A stretch of 64,000 nt of DNA from Ruminococcus sp. (GTDB taxonomy: Bacteria > Bacillota > Clostridia > Oscillospirales > Ruminococcaceae): contig JAISHV010000084.1 in NCBI GenBank assembly GCA_031262495.1, positions 30,082-94,081 of the forward strand, read 5' to 3'. The position numbers and the translations under genes were made by a program. The notes beneath the pieces were generated by a model. That model did not search any database. It was given only the letters and a program-made list of their open reading frames with translations, and was not told the origin of the DNA. The first letter of the stretch is position 1. Each line of letters begins with the position of its first letter. Shown here piece after piece: positions 54,511 to 63,816 of the stretch.

Positions 54511-56196
54511 GTGCCTAATTCAATGGATAATATTTCAAACAAAAACGAACAAAATCCATCAATTGATGATTTGACACACAGAATTAAACAGCTTGAACGC
54601 GAACTCCGCGTTAGTAAAAACACCGCTGAAAAACTTACCAAACAGCTTAGGGCTAAAGTAAGCTATGATACGGCACTTGCCGCGCAGTATCGCCGTCAGG
54701 AAATTTATACAAACGTGCTTATGCGTTACAGTCCGTCATGTATTTTTGTTCTGGATAATCAAGGGCGTTACCTGATGGTCTCGGATTCGGTTGCGGCGTG
54801 TTATGGTGTGCCCAGTGCCGGCTTTTTTATCGGAAAGAGCTTTGAAGAGATAATGGGCACCTACTGTAAATTTACCGAAGCGGATATGGCTTTTATGACA
54901 GAGGGGTTCAAAGCACTTGTAGGCGGCACACCGACTATAAGGTATTATCGTAATTTAGATTTCGGCGGCGGCGAGAGGTATTATTTGATTGAATGCCGCC
55001 GTATTGCCGCGACGGAATACTCGGACGATACTATTTTAGTTATAATGACAGACAACACCGAGCTTGAGATGAAAAAGAATCAGGCAGACAGTGCCAATAA
55101 AGCGAAATCCCACTTTTTAGCAGCGATGTCGCATGAAATCCGCACACCGCTAAATGCGGTTATAGGGCTTGCGGATATTTTGTCGCGCACGGAACTCAAT
55201 AAATTACAGCGCGATTATATATCGGATATGAAGCAGTCGGCTAATACCCTGCTCAATATTATCAATGACATTTTAGATTTTTCAAAGGTTGAAGCGGGGA
55301 TGTCGGAGATAATAAACGCGCCGTATAATCTAAGAGAAGTCATTATAAATATGCAGAATGTCTATACGCCGATGTTCGCCGTTAAAGATATTGCGTTTGA
55401 TGTAATTTACGATAAAGAGACCTTGCCGAAATGGGTAACAGGCGATGAACAGCGTATCAGGCAATGCCTGACGAATATGATTTCAAACGCCTTAAAATAC
55501 ACCCGTATCGGCGGCGTAATTTTAAAAATCTACTTAAAAGATGATAATCTCTTTTTTGAAGTGAGCGACACGGGTATCGGTATCAAAGAAGAGGACTACG
55601 GCAAGGTTTTCAGCGCATTTGAACGTCTTGACCTTAACGTAAACCGTACCATTCAAGGCACAGGACTCGGTATGCCCGTAAGCTACGATTTTTGTAAACT
55701 GATGGGCGGCGAACTCAGTGTCCGCAGTATTTACGGAGAGGGTTCGACATTCACAATGCGAATACCGTATGTTTCAGCCGCTGAAATAGAAGAGACAAAA
55801 TTTGATGAGTCGATTGTCCAAGCCCCGGGACTGAAAGCATTAATCACGGATGATATAGAGATTAATGTGCTTATTACTCACACTATGCTTGAGAGTATGG
55901 GGGTTGATGCAGACTGTGCATACGGCGGGGAGGAAGCAGTAAGGCTTGCCGGTGAAAAAGAGGGCGGATATGATATTATTTTTATGGATCATATGATGCC
56001 GGAGGTAGACGGTGTAGAAGCTGTAAAGCGCATACGCGCTTTAGGCGGCAAAAACGCCGAAATCCCCATTATAGCCCTGACAGCAACCGTGACAGGGGAT
56101 GCAATAACGTTTTTCCGTCAAAGCGGGTTTACGGATTTACTGCCAAAGCCACTTGAACTCTCGGCACTTAATCAGGTTATGAAGAAGTACGTATGA
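54511..56196 (+). CDS. PAS-containing hybrid histidine kinase/response regulator
   Basis: PAS-like YSPSCIFVLDNQGRYLMVSDSVA, HisKA FLAAMSHEIRTPLNAVIG, HATPase GTGLGMPVSYDF, REC DIIFMDHMMPEVDGVEAVKRIR; start GTG 54511 or ATG 54523. Confidence 0.92.
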   Translation: MPNSMDNISNKNEQNPSIDDLTHRIKQLERELRVSKNTAEKLTKQLRAKVSYDTALAAQYRRQEIYTNVLMRYSPSCIFVLDNQGRYLMVSDSVAACYGVPSAGFFIGKSFEEIMGTYCKFTEADMAFMTEGFKALVGGTPTIRYYRNLDFGGGERYYLIECRRIAATEYSDDTILVIMTDNTELEMKKNQADSANKAKSHFLAAMSHEIRTPLNAVIGLADILSRTELNKLQRDYISDMKQSANTLLNIINDILDFSKVEAGMSEIINAPYNLREVIINMQNVYTPMFAVKDIAFDVIYDKETLPKWVTGDEQRIRQCLTNMISNALKYTRIGGVILKIYLKDDNLFFEVSDTGIGIKEEDYGKVFSAFERLDLNVNRTIQGTGLGMPVSYDFCKLMGGELSVRSIYGEGSTFTMRIPYVSAAEIEETKFDESIVQAPGLKALITDDIEINVLITHTMLESMGVDADCAYGGEEAVRLAGEKEGGYDIIFMDHMMPEVDGVEAVKRIRALGGKNAEIPIIALTATVTGDAITFFRQSGFTDLLPKPLELSALNQVMKKYV

Positions 56197-56206
56197 ATAC
56201 AGAATG

Positions 56207-56400
56207 TGAATGTCCGTTTGTATGTCGGATGAATGTCAGATGAATGTCACGTTTGAATGTCATTATGAATGTCACAGCTTCGATGTCTTGCAGGGGGTGA
56301 GGGGAGAGGGGGCGGCTATTAGTCGTGGCAGGCAAGACGCCGCCCCCTCTCCCCTACACCCCCTGCACCCCCTACCCCTCTCCCCCTGTGGCAGCAAATA
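56207..56400 (+). repeat. Composite mosaic repeat, copy F
   Basis: 6 TGAATGTC units 56207-56274, G-run hairpin 56291-56388. Confidence 0.9.
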
Positions 56401-56408
56401 CCACGTCC

Positions 56409-56484
56409 GTAGGGGGCGATGTCTACATCGCCCCGCAAACGAAAAAATTCGTCGTAACGGGCGGATGTGGACATCCGCCCCTAC
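56409..56484. repeat. Pair of GTAGGGG hairpins
   Basis: GTAGGGGGCGATGTctACATCGCCCCG ... CGGGCGGATGTggACATCCGCCCCTAC. Confidence 0.85.
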
Positions 56485-56501
56485 AAAAAACAACAAAACA
56501 C

Positions 56502-56528
56502 CGCCCGGTCTTCATAGAAAACCGGGCG
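56502..56528. terminator. Hairpin between convergent genes (putative terminator)
   Basis: CGCCCGGT-11nt-ACCGGGCG. Confidence 0.55.
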
Positions 56529-56564
56529 TTCATAATCTTACCTCTCACCTCTCACATCTAACCT

Positions 56565-57299
56565 CTATGTTAGTACCTTTTCTATATCCCTTTTGAGTTT
56601 TTTAATAATTCGTTTTTCAAGTCGTGAGATATATGATTGTGAAATGCCTATCATATCGGCTACTTCTTTTTGAGTTTTTTCACAGCCGTCGCGCAAGCCG
56701 AAACGCATAATCATTATCTCTTTTTCCCGTTCGGGGAGACGTTTTACGGCATCAATCAAAACACTGTTTTCGGCGGCAATTTCAATCCCGCAGCTTACTG
56801 TATCTTCTTCTGTACCCAAAATGTCCTGAAGCAGGAGTTCATTGCCGTCCCAGTCGATATTGAGCGGCTCATCAAGCGAAATATCATTCTTATACTGCTG
56901 TGATTTGCGCAGAAACATCAGAATTTCATTTTCAATACAGCGCGAGGCATATGTAGCAAGCTTTATATTCTTCTGCGGGCAAAATGTATTTACAGCTTTA
57001 ATAAGCCCTACAGTGCCTATTGACACAAGGTCTTCTATCCCAAGCCCTGTGGATTCAAATTTTTTCGCGATATAGACAACAAGCCGCAGATTATGCGTAA
57101 TCAGTATTTTTCTGTCAGCGTGCGTAGCTTGTCCCGATTCAATAAGCGCGAAGATTTCTTCTTCGCGTTCTTTATTGAGAGGCGGCGGCAATGTATCAGA
57201 ACCGTTTACATAAAAGACTCCGTCGTCTTTCCCGAAAATTCTTGTGAGTATTTTTTTTAGGCGGTTCAGCATTTTAGTTAAATCATTCATATTTTTCAT
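56565..57299 (-). CDS. sigE: RNA polymerase sporulation sigma factor SigE
   Basis: LPPPLNKEREEEIFALIESGQ...LITHNLRLVVYIAKKFESTGLGIEDLVSIGTVGLIKAVNTF...KLATYASRCIENEILMFLR; preceded by spoIIGA. Confidence 0.92.
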   Translation of the reverse strand: MKNMNDLTKMLNRLKKILTRIFGKDDGVFYVNGSDTLPPPLNKEREEEIFALIESGQATHADRKILITHNLRLVVYIAKKFESTGLGIEDLVSIGTVGLIKAVNTFCPQKNIKLATYASRCIENEILMFLRKSQQYKNDISLDEPLNIDWDGNELLLQDILGTEEDTVSCGIEIAAENSVLIDAVKRLPEREKEIMIMRFGLRDGCEKTQKEVADMIGISQSYISRLEKRIIKKLKRDIEKVLT

Positions 57300-57327
57300 A
57301 ACCTTGTATTTCAGTGTTTTATATTTT

Positions 57328-57450
57328 ATACTAATATCCAAGAAAAATGAAACAACGGGCGAACACAGTTCGCCCCTACAGTAGGGGCGGTCTTTGACCG
57401 CCCGTTGTTTCAGAGCAAATTCAATCAATTCTTTAAATGCATATTAGTAT
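57328..57450. mobile_element. Small element with terminal inverted repeats (M3) between spoIIGA and sigE
   Basis: ATACTAATATCC ... GCATATTAGTAT; nested TGAAACAACGGGCG ... CGCCCGTTGTTTCA and two GTAGGGG hairpins. Confidence 0.7.
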
Positions 57451-57453
57451 TAA

Positions 57454-58308
57454 TTACGCCGCATTTATAAGCTTGGGATTAAACAAAGCATACTCCATAT
57501 CCGTTTCCGAGATGCCGATATATGCGTCAATATGCGATTCTGTCTTGTTTTCATCGTTTTTTATCATTATGACGGCAGGGGCAAAAGCGGGGATTAAACC
57601 GTTTGAATTAATAGTCGAAAACGGTATCAATTTCCAACCTTTCGGCGGTGTAACAACCTCGTCTATGTAGTTGCAATGAAGCATACCCGTGATAGCGGTT
57701 TCGTCGAATATGCCCGAAACAGACGATTTAGGGCAAATGATAACGGGTTTGCCGCTGAATGTATCGGTAAGATTGTTGCCGGAGTCGGTTTTCGCCTTAA
57801 ACGAAACGGCTTTGCCGCCGCTTTCTATGGTCACTGTATATGATGTATCTGCTCCGCGCCCGTCAAGGAGTATCCGCAAAAACCGTAAAACCGTATACGC
57901 CGCTATAGTTGAAATACACAAAGTCAACAGCGAAATATCAACATATAAGACAGAGTTATTCCAAACAGTATTAGAGCCGCCCATTAAAAGCGATATACCG
58001 TATTCAATACCCGCGAAAACGAAACTGACAAAGAAAAATAACAGTGACGTTATGTAGATTTCTTTGAAAGTGTCGCAGGAAAAGGCGATAATTACCATTA
58101 TCAAAGCCGAAATAATGCGAATGAGCAATAGCGTGAAATTCCCGAGTTCGGGCATAAATATAATCAAAGATGAGAGACTGCCGAGCAGAGCCGAAAGCGA
58201 CAAACGCACTCTGTGAATGTGTTTGTGCATAATTTTCGCTGTGCCTGATAATAAAAAGTAATTAACCAAAAAACCCATTATAATGAGAATGTCAACATAA
58301 ATTTTCAT
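57454..58308 (-). CDS. spoIIGA: Sigma-E processing peptidase SpoIIGA
   Basis: MKIYVDILIIMGFLVNYFLLSGTAKI..., 5 TM segments then AKTDSGNNLTDTFSGKPVIICP. Confidence 0.88.
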   Translation of the reverse strand: MKIYVDILIIMGFLVNYFLLSGTAKIMHKHIHRVRLSLSALLGSLSSLIIFMPELGNFTLLLIRIISALIMVIIAFSCDTFKEIYITSLLFFFVSFVFAGIEYGISLLMGGSNTVWNNSVLYVDISLLTLCISTIAAYTVLRFLRILLDGRGADTSYTVTIESGGKAVSFKAKTDSGNNLTDTFSGKPVIICPKSSVSGIFDETAITGMLHCNYIDEVVTPPKGWKLIPFSTINSNGLIPAFAPAVIMIKNDENKTESHIDAYIGISETDMEYALFNPKLINAA

Positions 58309-58404
58309 ATAAATTTCCAATTAAGGTTTGATTCGATATTAATATTATAAATCTTTAGGATTGTAAAAAATGTCTGAATGTGTAGTTTAGAAAAATTTTA
58401 AATT

Positions 58405-59697
58405 TCATTCAAATTTTTGAATATTATATTCTGATATTAAATATAGAAAATTTTGATTAAAGAGATTCATTAAATTCCAGTAGCCGATACCGAGGATACC
58501 TGTTTGCTCTGCTAAATTCATTTTTTCCGAGACGGAGCGGACATCTTCAAACCACACCACATGAGCGTAGGGCTGTAGGTCCTCTACATTTGTGTAATAA
58601 TATAAAGGAGCCTCCGAAACAGCGTCGTAGTGGATATCGGTTCCGACTCTGACGGCGCGGTTTACGGCTTCGGTGTTTGAGATGGTCTCGGCTTTGGTTT
58701 TGCCGGTTATAAAGGGCAAACCCCAGTCATAGCCGTAGTTCGGGATGCCGAGCAGGATTTTTTCCGGCGGGATTTCGGTTAAGGCATAGAGTAATACCGC
58801 CGTTACATTCGGCAAAGGTGCTACAGCCATAGGCGGACCGTATTTATAACCCCATTCGTATGTCATCAGCAGCACCATATCGGCGGCTGCACCGATTGCG
58901 CCGTAGTCGTGGGCTTCGTATAAAATGCCTTTTTGTTCGGCGGAGGTTTTCGGGGCAAGGGCGACGTTCATTATTAAACCGCGTTCGTGCAGACGGTTTG
59001 AGGTATTCACTAAAAAGTCAACAAAATTCACCTTTAGTTCAGGGGGGATATATTCCATATCAATATCAATCCCCGCGGCGTTTTTACTTATAATTATGTC
59101 AATGATATTTTCTATAACGAAGTTTTGTAAGACCAAATCTTTAAGCAGATTCGGCAAAAAAGGGTTGTCAAATGCCCCGCTGTCGGTTATGGTCGAGAGC
59201 GAGAGTAAAACCTTCGTCCCGAATTTGTGCGCCTGCCCGACAAGGTAATCATCATCAGGCACAAGTATTTCACCGTCTTCGTCAAAACCATATCCGAATG
59301 ACACAATATAAGTAAGATACGGCAAAGCAGTATTCAGAATATCATGGTCAATAAAATGATAAGCATAACCAAGGGTAACAAAGCTATGATTTTTATCACC
59401 GCCGATGTTAATTACAGCCTGATCGCCGGGGACAGGCTCATTCACCGACAGTTCGGGGTTATTTTGTAACAATGTAACCGCATCAATATTATTCTTCGCG
59501 GCGATACTGTCTACAGTGTCACCCGTTTCTATAGTATAAGTCACTTCCGGCGAAATCAAAATCAAAGCCTCACCCGGAATCAAATGAAAATCTTCTGAAA
59601 GATTATTATCAATAATAATCTTTTTCGGGGGGATTTCAAAAGCCGCGGCAACACTTGATACGGTATCGCCCTCTTTTACTGTATAAATTGTGTACAT
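58405..59697 (-). CDS. LysM-domain glycoside hydrolase family 18 protein (spore YaaH/SleL-like)
   Basis: Two LysM YTVKEGDTVSSVAAAFEIPP and YTIETGDTVDSIAAKNNI; GH18 GIDIDMEYIPP; ORF-track start in rplL rejected. Confidence 0.88.
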   Translation of the reverse strand: MYTIYTVKEGDTVSSVAAAFEIPPKKIIIDNNLSEDFHLIPGEALILISPEVTYTIETGDTVDSIAAKNNIDAVTLLQNNPELSVNEPVPGDQAVINIGGDKNHSFVTLGYAYHFIDHDILNTALPYLTYIVSFGYGFDEDGEILVPDDDYLVGQAHKFGTKVLLSLSTITDSGAFDNPFLPNLLKDLVLQNFVIENIIDIIISKNAAGIDIDMEYIPPELKVNFVDFLVNTSNRLHERGLIMNVALAPKTSAEQKGILYEAHDYGAIGAAADMVLLMTYEWGYKYGPPMAVAPLPNVTAVLLYALTEIPPEKILLGIPNYGYDWGLPFITGKTKAETISNTEAVNRAVRVGTDIHYDAVSEAPLYYYTNVEDLQPYAHVVWFEDVRSVSEKMNLAEQTGILGIGYWNLMNLFNQNFLYLISEYNIQKFE

Positions 59698-59769
59698 ATA
59701 TACTCCAAGTCTAATGAAATGCTGACGTTTCAAGATAAATATATTCTTAAATTTTCTGAAATATAACAC

Positions 59770-59814
59770 AAAAATCCCCTCAAATTCGCTTTTTACGAAT
59801 TTAAGGGGATTTTT
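59770..59814. terminator. Intrinsic terminator after rplL
   Basis: AAAAATCCCCTCAAATTCG-loop-CGAATTTAAGGGGATTTTT. Confidence 0.85.
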
Positions 59815-59830
59815 AACATGAATATTAATT

Positions 59831-60190
59831 TTACTTAACTTCAACAGTTGCGCCGGCAGCTTCGAGTTTGTCTTTGATTGTGTTAGCTTCAGCTTCGGGG
59901 ATAGCTTCTTTGATAGCTTTAGGAGCGGATTCAACGAGTTCTTTAGCTTCTTTGAGGGACAAGCCGCAGATATCTTTAACAGCCTTGATAACGTCCATTT
60001 TCTTATCGTTGAAGGATTTGAGTACAACGTCGAATTCTGTTTTAGCTTCAACAGCGGCTGTAGCAGCAGCGGGAGCAGCGGCAACCATAGCAGTTACGCC
60101 GAATTCATCCTGAATAGCAGTGATTAAGTCGGACAGTTCAAGTACTGTCATTGATTTGATTTCTTCAATCATATTAGCAATATTAGCCAT
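59831..60190 (-). CDS. rplL: 50S ribosomal protein L7/L12
   Basis: [47 protein letters not shown]-type C-terminal domain. Confidence 0.97.
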   Translation of the reverse strand: MANIANMIEEIKSMTVLELSDLITAIQDEFGVTAMVAAAPAAATAAVEAKTEFDVVLKSFNDKKMDVIKAVKDICGLSLKEAKELVESAPKAIKEAIPEAEANTIKDKLEAAGATVEVK

Positions 60191-60248
60191 AATAATTTTT
60201 ACCTCTTTAATAATAGTATAGTTTTCGCATTAAAAGTGCGCGGGGAAT

Positions 60249-60764
60249 TTACGCGGTTTCTTCTTGTTTTTTGTCTGCCAAAGCTTGTAATGTAGCAGCG
60301 AGTTTCTGCATAGGACCTTGGAGAGAACCGACGAGTTGTGCGAGGAGAATCTCTCTTGAGGGGATTTTTGACAGTTTTGTAACGCCTACAGCGTCGTAGA
60401 TTGTACCGTCGATGTAGCCGGCTTTGAGTTTAAAGATGTTCTTAGCCGCTACAGATTCTGAAAATTTACCCAAAATGCGGGCGGGAGCGGTTTGGTCTGT
60501 GCTTGATAAAGCGACAGCGGACGAACCTTTTAAAACGTCTTCAAGCCCGTCTATACCTGCGTCTGCGAATGCGCGGCGGAGGATAGAGTTCTTTTCAACG
60601 AAATAGTTGATACCTGCTTCGCGGAGTTCCTTACGGAGTTTTGTGTCGTCTGCAACATTAATGCCTTTATAGTCAACAACAACACCCGCGCTTGAACCTT
60701 TGATGGTTTCCACTAATTCGGCTACTCGTGCCTTTTTGGTATTCAGTGCTTTTTCACTTGCCAT
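60249..60764 (-). CDS. rplJ: 50S ribosomal protein L10
   Basis: VVVDYKGINVADDTKLRKELREAGINYFVEKNSILRRAF. Confidence 0.96.
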   Translation of the reverse strand: MASEKALNTKKARVAELVETIKGSSAGVVVDYKGINVADDTKLRKELREAGINYFVEKNSILRRAFADAGIDGLEDVLKGSSAVALSSTDQTAPARILGKFSESVAAKNIFKLKAGYIDGTIYDAVGVTKLSKIPSREILLAQLVGSLQGPMQKLAATLQALADKKQEETA

Positions 60765-60799
60765 ACTGATTTCACCTTCTTAAAAGTTTAATGTGTAAC

Positions 60800-60938
60800 A
60801 TATTCAAAAACGCCTTTTTCGTGTTATAAAAACAAACAAAAAAAGCGTACGAAAAGTCTAAATTAAATAAACTGCGCTTTCTTCGGCAGGGTTTACGGAT
60901 TAAATTTCAATCCACCTGCTGTCTTTAGAATACGATTA
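60800..60938 (-). ncRNA. Ribosomal protein L10 leader (autoregulatory 5' UTR)
   Basis: Minus strand AAAGACAGCAGGTGGATTGAAATTTAATCCGTAAACCCTGCCGAAGAAAGCGCAG upstream of rplJ, typical L10-leader segments. Confidence 0.75.
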
Positions 60939-60945
60939 CCATGAT

Positions 60946-60974
60946 ATTATAACATAAATTTGTTGTGATGTCAA
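60946..60974 (-). promoter_or_regulatory. rplJL promoter TTGACA-17bp-TATAAT
   Basis: Reverse complement: TTGACA 60974-60969, TATAAT 60951-60946. Confidence 0.8.
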
Positions 60975-61039
60975 GTGTAAGTAGGATTATAATTGTAAAT
61001 AATTTGTGAATAAAAGGTGTAAACTTAATATTTAAACCA

Positions 61040-61068
61040 TTGACATTTACAAAAAATTATGGTACAAT
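61040..61068 (+). promoter_or_regulatory. valS promoter TTGACA-17bp-TACAAT
   Basis: 61040-61045 and 61063-61068. Confidence 0.75.
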
Positions 61069-61168
61069 AACTTTATATATTTTGTAAAAAGGAATTTGTT
61101 AACGTGAAAGTACAAAGAATTTCATGGTTTTTTGTGATGATCTCACGTCTTTCAGAATGGAGCTTACT

Positions 61169-63781
61169 ATGAAAGAACTTGCCAAAACATACGCGCCTAA
61201 AGAATTTGAAGACCGTATTTATGATAAATGGGTTGAAAGCCATAGCTTTCACGCCGAAATTAACCCCGACAAAACGCCTTTCACAATCGTAATGCCGCCC
61301 CCGAATGTCACAGGGCAACTCCATATCGGACACGCCTTAGACGGTACGCTTCAGGATATTATTACGCGTTTTAAGCGTATGAAAGGCTTTTCGGCATTAT
61401 GGCTGCCGGGGACTGACCACGCCGCACTTGCGACAGAGGTAAAGATTGTCGCACAGCTTCGCTCGGAGGGTACTTCAAAAGAAGCTCTGGGGCGCGAGAA
61501 ATATTTAGAACGGGCGTGGCAATGGAAAGAAGAGTACGCCGGGCGTATTATCGGGCAATTTAAGAAATTAGGGGCTTCCTGCGACTGGGACAGATTGCGC
61601 TTCACGATGGACGAGGGCTGTAACAAAGCCGTAAAGGAATTCTTCGTTCATCTTTATGACAAGGGTTTGATCTATCGCGGAAAACGCATGATTAACTGGT
61701 GCGTGAATTGTAAAACATCCCTCTCGGACGCGGAAGTTGTTCATGAGGATAAAGAGGGCTATTTTTGGCATATCCGCTATCAGATTAAAGGGACTGATGA
61801 CTATATTGAAATAGCTACAACCCGCCCCGAAACCATGCTTGCCGATACGGCTGTAGCCGTTAACCCTAACGACCCGCGTTATACTCATTTAATAGGGAAG
61901 ACAGTAATTTTGCCGCTGGTGGGGCGCGAAATCCCTGTTGTCGCCGATGATTATGTTAAAACGGATTTCGGGACCGGGATTGTTAAAATTACACCGGCGC
62001 ATGACCCGAATGACTATGAAGTCGGGCTTCGCCATAACCTCCGTGTGATTTCGATGATGACAGACGACGGTAAAATTACTGCCGAATATACAGATTACGC
62101 CGGAATGGATCGCTACGAAGCGCGTAAAAAGATTGTCGCTGATTTAGAAAAAGGCGGCTACCTCATTAAAACCGAAAGTCACGACCACGCTGTGGGTACG
62201 TGTGACCGCTGCGGCAGTATCATTGAGCCGAAAGTTTCGACACAGTGGTTTGTGAAAATGAAAACCTTAGCCGAACCAGCGATAGAGGCGGTTAAGTCAG
62301 GCGAAACGAAATTTGTCCCGAAACGTTTTGAGAAAATCTACTTCCATTGGCTCGAGAACATCACCGACTGGTGTATTTCGCGCCAAATCTGGTGGGGGCA
62401 CCGTATTCCCGCATTTTATTGTGATACTTGCGGCGATACAATTGTTTCACGCGAAGAAAACGTAATTTGCCCCAAATGCGGTAAAAAATGCCGTCAGGAC
62501 GAAGACACCTTAGACACATGGTTCAGCTCCGCTCTGTGGCCGTTTTCCACCTTGGGATGGCCTGATAAAACACCTGATTTTGAATATTTTTACCCGACAA
62601 ATACACTCTGTACAGGCTATGACATTATCCTGTTTTGGGTAATGCGAATGATGTTCTCGGGGATTGAGACCACAGGCAAAGCTCCGTTTGATACGGTTTT
62701 AATTCACGGGCTTGTGCGCGACGGTTTGGGACGGAAGATGTCGAAATCCCTCGGCAACGGACTTGACCCCCTCATGATGATTGACAAATACGGCGCGGAT
62801 GCTCTGCGGTTTATGCTTGTTTCGGGCAACGCCGCCGGGAGCGACATTAACTGTGACGAAGACAAAATCTTAGCGGCGCGAAATTTCGTGAATAAGCTCT
62901 GGAACGCCTCCCGCTTTGTGTTTATGAATTTGCCCGAATCTTTCGTATTTGAGGGATTGCCCTCAAGGCTTGCGGTTGAGGATAAATGGGTAATTTCAAG
63001 ACTCAATGCCGCTGTAAAAAGCATCACCGAAAATATAGAAAATTATGAAATGGGCATCGCGGCGGCGAATTTGACTGAATTTATACGCGGAGTATATTGC
63101 GACTGGTATATAGAAATCGCAAAACCGCGCCTGCTTTCAGAAGACAAAGAGGACGGGGATAATGTCAGACAGGTTTTGATGTATGTTTTGCGGACGATTT
63201 TAAAACTCTTGCACCCCTTTATGCCCTATGTTACCGAATGTATCTGGGAGAGCTGCGCTGATGGATTATTAATCGCGGAAACGTTCCCCGAATATGACGA
63301 AAAACTTAATTTCCCGGAAGATGAAACCGAATTTGAAAAAATTATAAGCGGCATTAAGGCTGTCCGCAATAAGCGCACGGAACTTGATGTTCCGCCGTCG
63401 CGCAAGGCGAAAATTTTCATTGAGACTGCCCAAAAAGCAACATTTGAGTCGGGCACGGCGTTCTTCAAGAAATTGGCATTTGCTTCCGAAGTAGAAATCG
63501 GGGATAGTTTTGATGCCGCCGGTTGTGTAATAGCTCTGACTGCCGATGCACGTCTCTTGATACCGCTGTCGGATATTGTGGATTTCAAAAAAGAGATTGA
63601 ACGTCTTAACAAAGAAAAAGCGGCTGTACAGAAAGATATTGAGTTTTTATCAAAGAAACTCTCAAACCCCGGGTTTTTGGCGAAAGCCCCCGCGAATCAA
63701 GTTGAAGCCGAAAAGGTTAAACTCGCGGCGGCTAATGATAAAATGGGGAAGATCCAAGATTCGCTTAAGACTTTGGAGTAA
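61169..63781 (+). CDS. valS: Valine--tRNA ligase
   Basis: PPPNVTGQLHIGHALDGTLQDIITRFKRMKG...LWLPGTDHAALATE...GRKMSKSLGNGLDPL. Confidence 0.97.
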   Translation: MKELAKTYAPKEFEDRIYDKWVESHSFHAEINPDKTPFTIVMPPPNVTGQLHIGHALDGTLQDIITRFKRMKGFSALWLPGTDHAALATEVKIVAQLRSEGTSKEALGREKYLERAWQWKEEYAGRIIGQFKKLGASCDWDRLRFTMDEGCNKAVKEFFVHLYDKGLIYRGKRMINWCVNCKTSLSDAEVVHEDKEGYFWHIRYQIKGTDDYIEIATTRPETMLADTAVAVNPNDPRYTHLIGKTVILPLVGREIPVVADDYVKTDFGTGIVKITPAHDPNDYEVGLRHNLRVISMMTDDGKITAEYTDYAGMDRYEARKKIVADLEKGGYLIKTESHDHAVGTCDRCGSIIEPKVSTQWFVKMKTLAEPAIEAVKSGETKFVPKRFEKIYFHWLENITDWCISRQIWWGHRIPAFYCDTCGDTIVSREENVICPKCGKKCRQDEDTLDTWFSSALWPFSTLGWPDKTPDFEYFYPTNTLCTGYDIILFWVMRMMFSGIETTGKAPFDTVLIHGLVRDGLGRKMSKSLGNGLDPLMMIDKYGADALRFMLVSGNAAGSDINCDEDKILAARNFVNKLWNASRFVFMNLPESFVFEGLPSRLAVEDKWVISRLNAAVKSITENIENYEMGIAAANLTEFIRGVYCDWYIEIAKPRLLSEDKEDGDNVRQVLMYVLRTILKLLHPFMPYVTECIWESCADGLLIAETFPEYDEKLNFPEDETEFEKIISGIKAVRNKRTELDVPPSRKAKIFIETAQKATFESGTAFFKKLAFASEVEIGDSFDAAGCVIALTADARLLIPLSDIVDFKKEIERLNKEKAAVQKDIEFLSKKLSNPGFLAKAPANQVEAEKVKLAAANDKMGKIQDSLKTLE

Positions 63782-63816
63782 ACTACTACCACGAAATATC
63801 TAAAAATTTACTTTTG

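Noticed and set aside
57300-57428. N-terminal extension of sigE from 57428
   Set aside because: Would translate through the inverted-repeat element; MKNMNDLTKML at 57299 is a normal SigE start.
59698-60084. N-terminal extension of the LysM/GH18 ORF
   Set aside because: Frame overlaps rplL out of frame and crosses an intrinsic terminator; ATG at 59697 begins the LysM domain directly.
60939-61168. T-box riboswitch upstream of valS
   Set aside because: Only about 100 nt between promoter and start; I see no convincing antiterminator TGGNACCGCG-like motif.
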